From assembly GCA_963675135.1 (NCBI GenBank), contig OY776129.1, positions 47,132,141-47,196,140 of the forward strand: DNA of 64,000 nucleotides, given 5' to 3'. This stretch comes from Galeopsis tetrahit (lineage: Eukaryota > Streptophyta > Magnoliopsida > Lamiales > Lamiaceae). The notes under the pieces were generated by a model. It saw nothing but the letters and a program-made list of their open reading frames with translations. It ran no database searches and was not told the DNA's origin. This document shows positions 19,862 through 31,035 of the stretch, piece after piece. A program made the translations under genes and the position numbers. Positions within the stretch are counted from its first letter, which is position 1; every line of letters begins with the position of its first letter.

Positions 19862-20941
19862 GGCTCTGACTATATACCCCTCCAGACTTGTTAAATATAC
19901 TCCCCTCTACATTTATGTAAATATCCAATTTACCCCTTCTAGTAAAATATTTATAAATAGATACACCTCTTCTAAATTAAAACCCTAACCCTAACTGATG
20001 GAGGCGCGGCCGCTGCACTTCCGACCACCGCCGTCAGCTCACCTCCAGCCACCGCCTCCAGAAATATTTAAAAAAAACTTACATATTTTTTAAAAAATAC
20101 ATTTTTCGACACTGGTTTATTGACGAAAAACACTTTGTCGACACTAGTTTGTTGACGAGAAACATTCTTGTCGGCAACTGTTCATCGAAAGAAATTAAAA
20201 AAAAAAAAAAATTAAAAATTTCGACAACGGTTAATCGAAAATATACACTAATTGTCGACCATAATGTATATTTTTGATTAACAGTTGTCGAAAATAAAAA
20301 TAAAAAAAAGGAAAAAACAGACAATAGAAAGAAAAAAAAAGGGAGAAAAAAATGGAATAAACCCTACCTATGGTTGCAGACGACGGCGACTGGGCGAGTG
20401 GAGGCCTTGGAGAGGAGGGGTCAGCGGCTGGGCGAGCGAGGAGAGGGGCGGCCTTGGGAGGAGGGGGCGGCGACGGCGCTGGCAGAGAGGCACCGCCGCC
20501 GTCGAAAAACGAAGCAGAAATTTTTAAAAAAACAGAGAGAGGGGGAGGGGACAGAGTCGTCGGCGGTGGGACGACGTAGGGGCAAGCTTTGTTGCAGAGA
20601 GGGATGACGTAAGGGAAGGCATGGTGGCGGCGATGCCGCCTCGTTGTTGCAGAGAGGAGGAGGTCGGCTGGGCATCGCGAGGGAGGGGGTCTTCGGCTAG
20701 GGCGATAGGTCACGGAGGGCGGCGAATGTCGGCGGTAGGCGGTGGTGAGCAGTAGAGGGAAGAGGGGAGGAAGAAGGAAAAAATTAGGGTTTAAGAGGGT
20801 ATATGTATCATGTATAAATTTAAGAAAAAATGGCAAATTATGTATTTTATGGGGGAGTACATCTAACATAATCAATTTTAAGAGGGGTGCATCAATTGGG
20901 GTAGTATATTTAACAAGTTTGGAGGGGTATATAGTCAGGCC
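19862..20941. mobile_element. MULE-1, 1.08 kb, 9-bp TSD
   Basis: Left end GGCTCTGACTATATACCCCT and the reverse complement of the right end GGCCTGACTATATACCCCTC continue for about 40 bp through TTGTTAAATATACT. The 9-mers GGTGGAGAA (19853-19861) and GGTTGAGAA (20942-20950) match at 8 of 9. The core from 19998 to 20070 and from 20360 to 20760 is strikingly GC-rich. The minus strand of the second block gives a Pro/Arg/Ser-rich frame (20231-20977) that I do not recognise and do not call a gene. A Pack-MULE with captured sequence is one explanation. Confidence 0.8.
20105..20292. repeat. TCGACA hairpins inside MULE-1
   Basis: Two neighbouring imperfect inverted repeats. The second, 20219-20292, pairs TTTCGACAACGGTTAATCGA with the reverse complement of TTGATTAACAGTTGTCGAAA, with ATATACA nearby on both arms as in MULE-0. 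Confidence 0.7.
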
Positions 20942-21467
20942 GGTTGAGAAAGACCAAATAACTTTTGATAGTGGCAAGTTTGGGCCAGGTTATATACCCC
21001 TCCAGAATTGTTAAACATACCCTTCTGATTCATAAACCTCCCAAAATGAATTATGTTAGATGTCCTCCCCCTAAAATACATAATATGTCATTTATTTCAA
21101 AAGTGATATACCTCCTAAAAATTCTAATTTTTTCTTTCCTTCTCCCACCTTCTTCTTCATTCTTGTAAATTCTCTCCTTCAATCCAATGACGGCGCTGCC
21201 CGCAGCCGCACTCCTCCCTCCTCATTCCGCTGCCGCACTCCTTCTTTCCGCTGCATTTTTTTTTCTACAACATTGCGGCGGTTCCGCCCTGCCTTCCACC
21301 ACCCAAGCCGCCCAGCGTCGCCACTTCGTCCCCCACCCAAAGTCGTCGCCCCCTTCTTTTTTTTTTTTTTTGGCTTCTTCTGCCTCCGGGCCTCCCACGC
21401 TGCATAGCCACCGCCGTCGACCACACCTCACGAGTGTTTTCAAAAAATGTTTTTGTTATTTTATTTT

Positions 21468-21575
21468 CTTTCGAAAAAATGTTGTCGACAAGGGTGTTTT
21501 TCGTCGACAAATTATAGTCGACGATATCCTCCATGGTCGACAAACCAGTGTCGATCGAAACTAGTCTGTCGAAAA
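21468..21575. repeat. TCGACA hairpin block inside MULE-2
   Basis: Repeated GTCGACAA / TTGTCGAC units, including the 18-mer TCGACAAACCAGTGTCGA shared exactly with MULE-0. Confidence 0.7.
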
Positions 21576-21636
21576 AATGTAACTTTTTTTTAGATTTCTA
21601 AGTTTTTTTTATTTTTAAATATGTCGTGGCGGCAGC

Positions 21637-22141
21637 TAGGGGTGTGCACCGTACCGGACAAGACTGGAACCGGGTTGGACCGAAGACCGGACCGGAATGA
21701 ATCCGATTAAAACCGGACCAGTAAATTTCAGTCCGATCCACGTTTGGACCGGTTCTGACCGGTTTTTTTATTTTTTTAAGTTTCTATTTTTCAAGTTTAT
21801 GGAAGCGAGAATAAGAATGATGAATTTATGTATGGAAATTAAAGTATTGTTTTTTCATTGAAGATCAATTTCTACCAATGTAAATTTTATTCACAATATT
21901 ATTAATGGTCTTTTGACTCTAAAAGTTAACAACCTTGATTTTATTTAGTTTATAATAATTGAGAGATCATTAAAAAAATATAAAAAGAATATACATAAAA
22001 AAATTAAAATTCGTTTTTCGGATCGGACCGGAAATCTGGAATCCAAAAACTCAGTGGACCGAGGATCGGACCGAAAATTAATCAGTCGGTCTTGTTTGAT
22101 TCCGGTTTTTTTTTAATCTGGTCTGTTTTTACACACTCCTA
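21637..22141 (+). mobile_element. hAT-type MITE with ACCGG repeats, 505 bp
   Basis: Ends TAGGGGTGTGCACC and ACACACTCCTA, with many subterminal GGACCGG / CCGGTC repeats. The flanking 8-mers GCGGCAGC and AAGGCAAC match at only 5 of 8, so the target duplication is decayed or absent. The ends resemble those of the CTCGA-type MITE at 16433, but the subterminal repeats differ, which suggests a different transposase specificity. Confidence 0.7.
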
Positions 22142-22314
22142 AAGGCAACTGCAAGAATTAGTGTTAGGATTTTAATTTTAGAAAGGAAGTGTATCTATCT
22201 ATGAATATTTTGCTAGAAGGGTAAATTGAATATTTTATAGATATATTTAATTAATAATTTAAAAGGGTATATTTAACAAGTTTGGAGGGGTATATAGCCT
22301 TGCCCTGCAAGTTA

Positions 22315-23380
22315 TTAACATTTATTGGGCCTTTTCATGGGCCCTCTTGTATCTCTATCACTCTATCTAACATTCTAATGACGATAAATGTCACTATTCA
22401 GGAGTTTGATCGAGTTACATAGAATAACACTTCAAGTCTTCAACCAACTCGTAGCAGTGTGTTGTTCCACTCACGGTGTAAGTTTGGTGTAGTAGAATAG
22501 TGTCAAATTCGAAATCGACTCAATTAATAATTTAAAAGCTTAAAATTTGACAAGAATTTGTAATTGATCTTTTTCTTTTTTTAATCGAAATACACGAGCT
22601 AGACTCGATATCTTATATAACATGGATTACATATTTTATTATTATTTATAATTAAAGTATAGTGCAATTATATAGAATAAAATTTATGTTAATCAACAAT
22701 TCAATAGTATTTGAAGCATGATTTGTTGTAAGACAAAAGTATATTCATAGAAACACCCTGGATATTTACATTTAGTTTTTAGATGAAGGAGAGAATCGTT
22801 AGTTGATTTGATGAATCGCATTAATTATTTTGATTATTACTTTCCAAAAAGTAAGGGGTTTACTACCATTATCTTTGTTTCCTGCCAATTTCTGGTACTG
22901 TAGCTCCAAATCCAGACATTGAGGAATCATGCACCCATTAATTCCCCTTTCTAATGCTGCTCATGTTATTGGCTATTGACTGCCACCAGAAATAAATTGT
23001 AGGCAATTGGAATATTATGTATTTCCATGTACCACTATACTGCAAATGGAATCAAACAATTTATAGGGATATGTTGATACAAAATGCAAAACTTTAACTT
23101 TAAACGGGGTCTCAATAAGTGAACAGTCAAATTGATCCCTCGAATTAGTCGATTTTTAAACTGAATATTGAGACTTCAAAAAATGTTATTTATTTATGTC
23201 TCAAGTTCAGAACTCTTAAAATACAAACAATTTTTTATAGTTCAGTACATACAAAAATTTGTTCTAGTTCAATTGGGGTCTCCGTTAGTGGACGATAGAA
23301 TTGATCCCCCAAATTGATCAATCATTGAGCCGAATACCAAGAATTAAAAATAGTACTCCGTAATAAGTATAAATAATACT
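22315..23380. other. intergenic, with a diverged direct repeat
   Basis: No gene. About 23106-23170 and 23276-23345 are related: GGGGTCTCAATAAGTGAACA and GGGGTCTCCGTTAGTGGACG, each followed by AATTGATCCC and later by GAATA. The period is about 170 bp. Confidence 0.5.
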
Positions 23381-23384
23381 ACAG

Positions 23385-24000
23385 TTATGGAATTCAGTGC
23401 TTAGCAATTCCAATACAAATGATAAAACAAGACAACAAGAATGCAATGAATTGAACAAGTAAGAACACAAGATAAGAACATGGAATTTACGTGGTTCGAT
23501 CAAATGATCTACGTCCACGGAGGAAAGAGACTCTCTTTATTAAAATTTGAACAAAGTACAGATTATAAGTATGAATCACTTAGAAAACTTGTTCTCACTC
23601 AATTCAATCTCACAAAGATATCACACGAATTTGACACTTGGTCTAACTCTCAATCTATGCACTTAGTGGTGTATTTATAGATACAATATCACTTGAAACT
23701 GTCAATAACTAACTACCTAACTAACAAAAATAACTGCTAATAACCAACTCTGGAATAACAGAAATCAGCAGACTTGGCTTTAGCAGACTTGGACCCCAAC
23801 TCTATTGATCTGATTAGACGACTTGCACTAAGTAGAGTTGTCCTCACTCTACTCAGATTAGTTGACTCCTAATCAAATGACTAACCTTATCAGCTGAGTT
23901 GACCCCACTCAGCTTGTGCTGACTTCAGACTAGATGACTAACTACTCTTCTAATAGATACTAGAATCAGATGACATCTCAATATTGCATTAATCCTAACA
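23385..24000 (-). mobile_element. LTR, probably solo or fragment, Copia-like
   Basis: Read on the minus strand it begins TGTTAGGATTAATGC at 24000, has a TATA box (CTATAAATACACC, 23668-23680) and later GTGGACGTAGATC and CGAACCACGTAAATTC, a phrase common near the end of plant Copia LTRs. No internal retroelement sequence flanks it. I could not fix the other end (a CA near 23385 is a guess) or a 5-bp duplication. Confidence 0.6.
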
Positions 24001-24544
24001 TATACATTGTGAGAATATTATTATTATTTTTTTTTTTTAGGGTATTATACCATATTGCTTGTTCAATCTACAATTCCCTCTTATTTTAGTAGGCTTTTGC
24101 GGGATGAAACTAATTTATGTCATCATCTTTCATGTAAATTTTACCTAGGAAAGGATTTGAGGGAATTATATAGGGTCATCAATTTCTTCTGAAAATGTGT
24201 GTCTTGTTTGTTATACTAGTTGTTAAAACTTAAAAGTTTAAGTGATCAAAAAATTGTTACACATTGATTAAAATGGTATATATACTCTTTTTTTTCTTTT
24301 TTACAAAATGCCAGTAAAGTAAAATAACGTTAATATTTAAAAAATATTAATTAGGTTAATTCAATTCAATTCTTAAAAAAAAAAGGACAAATCAAACGAA
24401 ATCAATGGCTATGATAGTAATTTCCGCAGTAAATCAATCAATACAATTTTAAAGACTATACTCATTCAATTCAATCGATAAATTCTCAACCAAGAAAACA
24501 TACTCATCACTCCTTAATCAAAGCATCGACATACAACTCAACGA

Positions 24545-24772
24545 GGAGACTCTAACGGAATTCAAACTGATCTGGAAGAATTACGCACCCTCAAAGGTGA
24601 TTGCCACCCACATTTAGAGATTACTTTAGGGACGCCTACCTACAAGATCCAACCATTATAGGACAGGTATTCTCAAACTGACTGACGATTTGCAATGTGG
24701 CACACACGAAAAGACTGGGAGAAATATTTGTTTTTGAATGTACTCTTATTCACATGATCTGGATGGACTGCT
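24545..24772 (+). pseudogene. decayed LINE fragment (zinc-binding RT region)
   Basis: One frame reads EFKLIWKNYAPSKVIATHI and another further on reads FVFECTLIHMIWMDCLK. These match the zf-RVT region of plant LINE ORF2 (xxWKxxAPxKV, then HLFxEC....W). Frameshifts and stops are present. The ends are not defined. It is not a host gene. Confidence 0.55.
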
Positions 24773-25660
24773 TAAAATGATTACAAATTTTGATTGCATT
24801 GCACCCTGTACTATTGATAATATGCTTATTTTTAAAAGCTTGCTTAGAGGAAAGAAAGAAAAGAAAAATGTTATATACATCTAACTGTGTGTTGTTTGAC
24901 TTATTTGAAAATGGAAAATTGCTATAAATTTTAAGAAACAAAGTGTTTTGTTCAACAAAGTATAATCAAATACTCATTTCGCTCGAAATACTTTTTCTTT
25001 CAATGACTGGATATCAAATCCAAGTCTGTGCCTAGGCTCCTGTTAATTGGTTTCTGACTCTTTTCTCAATACTCCACATTCTCTAATTTATATTATTGGG
25101 TATACCTTATACCTGCCTTCTAATAAAATTATTTATTTACTGAAAAAAAAAACATTTTTTTCAATTGAACTTAACCATAGCTATTTAAACCCCATGTTTC
25201 TACAGCCGTACTCTTTACAGGTACTACTACATTAAATTTTACATCTAAATTGATGTTTCGCCATTAATTAATTATAGACAAAGCTTATGTTTGATTTTGT
25301 TATTGTCCCCCTTGTCACGTGGCCAGTGACTCACTTTATCGAATTAATTGTTTTATTTTCTTTGTTAAATATTGATTAGATCAGGGTTTTTTTTTTTTTT
25401 TAAATAAATAAAAAAAAAAAATTAGTAGTTCACTGTGGGCAACAATGTACTATAGTCTTAATTAATAGTAGTTCCCAATTAGGGTAGTTGGATTTAGATT
25501 TTATTTGTCCCTTTACAATTAATTATTAAACCCTCGGTTTAGACTTTAGATAAGTTATGTAAATTTGATGGAAATCTAATGAATTTAATCTCCTTTTAAA
25601 TAAATAAACTATCAACAAATAATTTAAATAATTCAAAGTCTACATTAACATGCATACTCA

Positions 25661-26355
25661 CAAGGACGGAGGGACATGGGGCCCAGGGGGGTCACTGGGC
25701 CCCCCACAAATTTTGAAAGTTTATACTTTATATATTGTGGATATGTTTCTAACTGATGATAGCCTAGTGGTTTGCTGCAAATTAACCTTCCCTTTTGCTG
25801 CCCTAAATCAGGTTCAATTCCCACCATTTGCAATTACTCTTTATTTTTATTTTTTTAATTTATTTTTAGTATTTTATATAGAGTAAACCCCAATATTCTA
25901 GGCAAACATTGTTCAATGATTTTATTCATTTCAAATTAGTTGAATTGTGTTGATGTTATTTATATCCCTTGTATCCGATTTTCTACACATTTTTATTTCA
26001 TAAATATATACACCGTATTATTAATGATTGAAAATACCATTTTTAATTAAAATATAATTTTTTTCTTGCAAAGGAAAAAAAAAACAGATTATTAATTTGA
26101 TTTTTTTTTAATAATAATTGTAATATTTTATCAATTTTGACGCTATTTCGTCATTTTTTAATCAAAATAATCAAATGTTCCTTTAAAATATAATGAATTG
26201 AAAGTCAATTTTTTCAATTTAAATTAATAGAATGAAATTATTTGATAAGTATAATATTATTATGTTGACTAGTGTAAATTTGAAATGTTTATCTATTACG
26301 TTTTTATAGTAATGTTAATCGGGGCCCCCAAATCAAAATTCCTGGCTCCGTCACT
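25661..26355. mobile_element. 695-bp TIR element with perfect 9-bp TSD
   Basis: GCATACTCA flanks it exactly at 25652-25660 and 26356-26364. Ends: CAAGGACGGAG on the left and the reverse complement of the right, AGTGACGGAGCCAGG. A GGGGCCC block lies inside both ends. A 9-bp duplication points to a Mutator-like element; the GACGGAGCCAGG end is a common plant repeat motif. No transposase is visible. Confidence 0.85.
25759..25822 (+). other. tRNA-like pol III boxes inside the 25.66 kb element
   Basis: TAGCCTAGTGG resembles an A box and GGTTCAATTCC a B box, about 45 bp apart. This is SINE-like or chance. No poly-A or internal target duplication was found. Confidence 0.35.
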
Positions 26356-26364
26356 GCATACTCA

Positions 26365-29006
26365 ACCATCGTATTTTTGTAAGCATGCATCAATAATACG
26401 GAGTATAAATTAATAGAAATAACCATTTAAAGTGACAAACATAATCTAATCAACATTGAATCGGCATAGATTCAATCGAACATCAAATCGTCACATGATT
26501 CAAAATATTCAAGCACGAAAAATATGAGAACACAAACTGCGATTAACTTTTTTTTTTTTTTTTTTTTGCGATCCTCTTTTTAATGTGTTTATGATGGTTT
26601 CACTCTCTTATCCAATATCTATGATGACCAGACGAATATCTTCACGTCTTGCTCGTTTGTTTGACTAAAATTTGCATCGTTTCTTTAATGGAATATTTGT
26701 ATGTCAATACTTTGTACCTACCAAAATGGATATTAATGTAACACTTTGATGTTTTTTTTTTTTTGAAAACACACTTTGATGTATTAGTTGCTTCATATAA
26801 CTAGTGTAATTTTGACAAAAAAAAGTTAAAACCGATTTTTTTTTTTCAAAAACTGTGTAACTTTGTAAATTAAAAGATATAAATAATGTTTAGAATTCAA
26901 ATTAATATTTTATTGATATGAACAAATATTTTATATTTTTACAAAATTTTATATGACACAATCTCATGCAAAATGTTAAAAGGTATCATACTCTTATTTA
27001 ATTTGTGATACTTATATCTTGAAAAGATTTTAATAATTGCCCAATATTTTTATTTAAAAAAATGAGTTAGGTATGACAATTAAATTAGCAGTCAAATGTT
27101 CGAGCTTGTTTAAAGGCACGATTTGACACAAATATTTATAAATTTGATTCACAAAAGTTTTATATTGAATTTAGTATCATTGTTTATTATAAGAAGTATT
27201 ACTATTTAATAATTTTAAAACAAACAATAAATAAAATTAGATACGAAGTACTTTTTATTTCGTATATTAAAAGTAGATAGAGAATGCCCATGTGAAGTGT
27301 GAACATGATTTATAAGTGACCTGCTCGGCTAGGGCCTATTTTGAACTTCAATTGAAACAATTAAAATCTTTTTTTCTTTCTTTAAAAGTTGGTTACACTC
27401 AATTAGGTTCAAGTTATATTTGAAAACAGCACCTCAATCTTGCCTCTTAGATGCAGTGTCTGCCGTACACATGTATCAACAATACAGTATTAATTACTCC
27501 ATGTATTAATAATCTTTAAATAAGAAACAAAAATTATTCTATTTAGGTAAAATTATCAAGTTTTTTGTGTTCAATCTATTGTACGGTGCAATTGAGCAAC
27601 AATTTTAATTTAATTCTAACATATAAGATTAAAAATTCATTTGGACAATCAAAAATATATTTAAATTATTTAAAATTCAGTTATAATTCAATTACACAGT
27701 CAATTGCATACAAAAAAAAATTGTTTAAATCATCAATTTTTTATTTATCAAATCTAGCCTATATTTTTCTTTTAACCAAATTATACTCATACATCCTGTA
27801 TGAATTTAAAAACATTCTACATTAAAATGTAGATTATGCAATACTAAAAAAGAAAAAAATTATATAAAATATAATTTACCTTAATTACTATTATTATTTT
27901 AAAAAGACTAAAGTATTTTGTTAATTTTAATACAATAATTTTTAATTTTTCAAATATTTTTATAACTTTAGATTTTTTTAATTGATTTTCTTAAAATTTA
28001 AAATAATTTTTCTTATTCGTAATTATTAGACATGACCTTCTCGTTTATAATTTTTCTTTTTAGTATTTTAAATTAATTGAAAATAATACACCTATGTGCA
28101 TAAATTGATAAAATATTTTTTATACTTAAGGGTTATTGATAAATATTACTCCATCAGTCTCATCAGTAGATTTTCACTTGTCTATTTTAAATGATTGTCA
28201 TAAGTTTATAATTTTTTAAATGACAAAATTCACTACAATCTCTATTTTTTCATAGATAACTCTCTGCATTTTATATTTCATACCTCTTTTGGTATTTTTT
28301 TTGTCTTCCTACTTCTCTGCTTCAATTATTCGTGCACTATATTTCTTTAATCTTTGTGTAAAAAGTAAAATGGAAACTTATGACAAGAAGAAAAATATAT
28401 GCTTTGTACTACTAAATATTTATATTTAAAATTGATAAATATGTATATATGTATAAATTGGTTAAAGAAAAAAGTAGTTTGTGGATAAAAAGTATAAGTA
28501 CATTAATTTAAAAAAAAAATATTAAATTTATTAAAAAATGAAAAGTATGAATTTTGATAATTTCAAAAGTGAGGAATCCAACCGTAAAAGTGAAGAACCC
28601 AAACCGTGACAAATAACATCATTGGATCCTCCTCACCACATTGGCATCGCAAATTTATATACGTCCAGTTAAACACCATTTCTTGTTTCTTTTCTCACAA
28701 GCACACAATATATTATTATTAATTTTATTAACAACATATCATCATTTAGTTACAGAAATTTAAAAATAAATCATACATGTCAAATTTATCTACTATTAAT
28801 TAAAATGTGAAAAAAAAATGTTCGGAATAGATCACCGACTTAAAAAAATTCAGTCTTATCAGGACTTAGATAATTAAATACTATTAATTTGATGCCGTTC
28901 ATTAAAATTTATGGTTAGAAATGGAAATTAAAAAGGAATAAATTAAAATTTTGTTGCACTTGCACATGTCTCTCTTAAATACTCCCAACTCTTTCGTGTT
29001 AATACC
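26365..29006. other. long AT-rich intergenic stretch
   Basis: No gene seen. It holds a tail-only scar at 26741-26782, many A/T runs, and MITE-like ends near 28150 (ACTCCATCAGTCTCATC). The last few hundred bases are the upstream side of the aspartic protease gene. TTTATATACG at 28654-28663 could be a distal TATA, but it lies about 340 bp before the Met. Confidence 0.5.
26741..26782 (-). mobile_element. tail-only retroposon scar with 12-bp TSD
   Basis: ACACTTTGATGT occurs at 26741-26752 and 26771-26782. Only 18 bases lie between: a T run, then GAAAAC. Same structure as 4707-4762. Confidence 0.6.
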
Positions 29007-30368
29007 TTGATGAAACCCAACAGCCAACCCCTACCACGCCCTCCTCCACCTGCATTCATTTCTAAAATGTTAACGCCCTTCTTCTTCCTTTTCCTTTTCT
29101 TCTCCTCCTCCGCCGCCGTCCACCTGAAACTACCTCTCCTCCACAAAAGCCCCTACCCTCCATCGCCATCGGAGGCTCTCTCCGCCGACAACCGCCGCCT
29201 CTCCGCCCTCTTCTCTTCCCTTCGGAAGCACTCCCACCCCCAGCTTCCGGTCACCTCCGCCGCATCATTCGGCTCCGGCCAGTACCTCGTCCCTCTCCAC
29301 ATCGGCTCCCCGCCCCAGCGCCTCCTCCTAATCGCCGATACCGGAAGCGATCTCACCTGGGTCGCCTGCTCCGCCTGCCGCCGCCATTGCCTCCCTAGCC
29401 CCCTCTTCTTCCCTCGCCATTCCGCCTCTTTTTCCCCCTACCACTGCTTCGATTCCGCCTGCACGCTCGTCCCTCCCCCCAAAACGACGCCGCATTGTAA
29501 CCTCACGCGCATCCACAGCACCTGCCGCTACGAATACTCCTACTCCGATGGCTCAATCACCAACGGATTCTTCTCCCACGAAACGACGACGTTTAACTCC
29601 ACCTCCGGTAAACTACTGCAGTTTCCGCATTTCAATTTCGGCTGCGGGTTTTGGAATTCCGGCCCTAGCATCAATGGAGGAGGGAATGGAGTTTTGGGCT
29701 TGGGCCGTGGCCCAATTTCGTTTTCATCCCAACTGGGCCGGGTTTTCGGCCACAAATTCTCCTATTGCTTAATGGATTACACACTCTCTCCACCGCCATC
29801 GAGCTATCTCTTAATCGGCGGCGGCTCGCCGGGGACGGCTAAATTGAGCTTCACGCCTTTACTAGTTAACCCTCTTGCCCCCACATTTTACTATATTGGC
29901 ATCAAAAGTGTACATATCAACAATGTAAAAATACGCATTAGCCCCTCAGTATGGGCAATAGATGAGTTTGGGAACGGTGGGACAGTGTTAGACTCAGGGA
30001 CAACCATAACTTTTTTACCCGAGCCGGCTTATCTAAAAATATTAGCTGTATTTGAGCGGCTAGTAAAGCTGCCCAAGTCGGATAAGCCGATTTCAGGTTT
30101 CGACTTATGTGTAAACGTGTCTGGAGTGACTCGGACGAGTTTTCCCCAACTCAGTTTCAAACTCGGTGGTGGCTCGGAGCTCTCGCCGCCACCTCGGAAC
30201 TACTTCATCGACACGGCGGACGGCGTCAAGTGTTTGGCATTGCAGCCTGTGACGTCGGATGCGGGTTTTTCGGTGATTGGAAACTTAATGCAACAGGGAT
30301 ACACGTTCGAATTCGATAAGGACGAATCGCGGCTAGGGTTTACGAGACACGGTTGTGCTGAGCCTTGA
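29007..30368 (+). CDS. nepenthesin-type aspartic protease (family A1)
   Basis: A 453-residue protein from one exon. It is a pepsin-fold endopeptidase with two catalytic Asp: DTGSDLTW at 111-118 and DSGTTITF at 329-336. The flap sequence YEYSYSDGS lies at 175-183. A Cys-rich insert after the first Asp (CSACRRHC) is typical of the plant nepenthesin-like group. The ending FSVIGNLMQQGYTFEFDKDESRLGF is the usual family C-terminus. Met 21 (29067) begins a strong signal peptide (LTPFFFLFLFFSSSAA), so translation may really start there; the first Met adds 20 Pro-rich residues. The likely destination is secreted, wall or vacuole. Members act in defence, development and protein turnover, so substrate cannot be told. 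The 5' half is much richer in GC than the flanks. No break is visible, and no neighbour is functionally linked. Confidence 0.93.
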   Translation: MMKPNSQPLPRPPPPAFISKMLTPFFFLFLFFSSSAAVHLKLPLLHKSPYPPSPSEALSADNRRLSALFSSLRKHSHPQLPVTSAASFGSGQYLVPLHIGSPPQRLLLIADTGSDLTWVACSACRRHCLPSPLFFPRHSASFSPYHCFDSACTLVPPPKTTPHCNLTRIHSTCRYEYSYSDGSITNGFFSHETTTFNSTSGKLLQFPHFNFGCGFWNSGPSINGGGNGVLGLGRGPISFSSQLGRVFGHKFSYCLMDYTLSPPPSSYLLIGGGSPGTAKLSFTPLLVNPLAPTFYYIGIKSVHINNVKIRISPSVWAIDEFGNGGTVLDSGTTITFLPEPAYLKILAVFERLVKLPKSDKPISGFDLCVNVSGVTRTSFPQLSFKLGGGSELSPPPRNYFIDTADGVKCLALQPVTSDAGFSVIGNLMQQGYTFEFDKDESRLGFTRHGCAEP

Positions 30369-30597
30369 CTCAGTAAGTCTCAACATTCAGACATTACATG
30401 ATTATTATTTTTTTGTTTTTTTATATCCATGGATTTCGATTTGGTGGTGTCTTTTTGTTTGAATGACACACAGAAAACAGCTAATGTGCAGAAAAAAGCT
30501 GTATAATTATATTCGAGTACTATTTTTTCTTGAAATGTGATAATTAAAATAGTGGGCCTTTGGATTTGTATCAGAACTCTCAGCCACATTGTTTATC

Positions 30598-30603
30598 AAT
30601 AAA
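30598..30603 (+). terminator. candidate polyadenylation signal of the protease gene
   Basis: AATAAA lies about 230 bp after the stop codon in an AT-rich 3' region. Positional evidence only. Confidence 0.45.
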
Positions 30604-31035
30604 AATTTCACAAAATCCAAGCTTGCACCTATCAACTTGCTTGTTTGAATTTGGAAATTTCAAATCTGTTTGTACATCACACATTCTTATTCTAATAATA
30701 TTATTATAATATTAAACCTGATTTTTTTAGATACATCATTAAATCTCTATAATATTACTGTATATACAAAATAAATAAAAGCACCCTACTTTTTTATTTT
30801 TAGTTTGATCTCACAAAAATCTTAATCGGCGCAATTGAAAAAATAGATATATTCCCAACATTTGTCAATTTTTTCTAAATTTAAAATATATATATTTAGA
30901 TTCTCATGCCACTTAATCCAAATCAAACATGTGTTTTTTACTTTTTTTAAGCGACGCACTATCTAAACATTAGGCCTAACTTCACGTTCCAATCTCTAGA
31001 TCCGCAAAAGGGAATCATCTACTCCGACTCTTTGA

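Larger units (their letters stand above)
20982..22305. mobile_element. MULE-2, 1.3 kb including a nested hAT MITE
   Basis: Left GGGCCAGGTTATATACCCCT and the reverse complement of the right end GGGCAAGGCTATATACCCCT continue through TTGTTAAAYATAC. The 9-mers GGCAAGTTT (20973-20981) and TGCAAGTTA (22306-22314) share a perfect GCAAGTT core. It lies only 32 bp after the TSD of MULE-1. Its right part matches the reverse complement of MULE-1's left part, so the two are inverted relative to each other. A GC-rich block at 21185-21430 differs from that of MULE-1. Confidence 0.8.

Noticed and set aside
20231..20977. 248-codon Pro/Arg/Ser-rich minus frame
   Set aside because: It runs through the TIR and the GC-rich core of MULE-1, shows no domain, and overlaps plus frames of similar quality. 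It is an effect of base composition inside a transposon.
21187..21564. 125-codon plus frame rich in Ala/Pro/His
   Set aside because: It lies in the GC-rich core of MULE-2, is interrupted by a T run and has no recognisable domain. Kept only as possible captured sequence.
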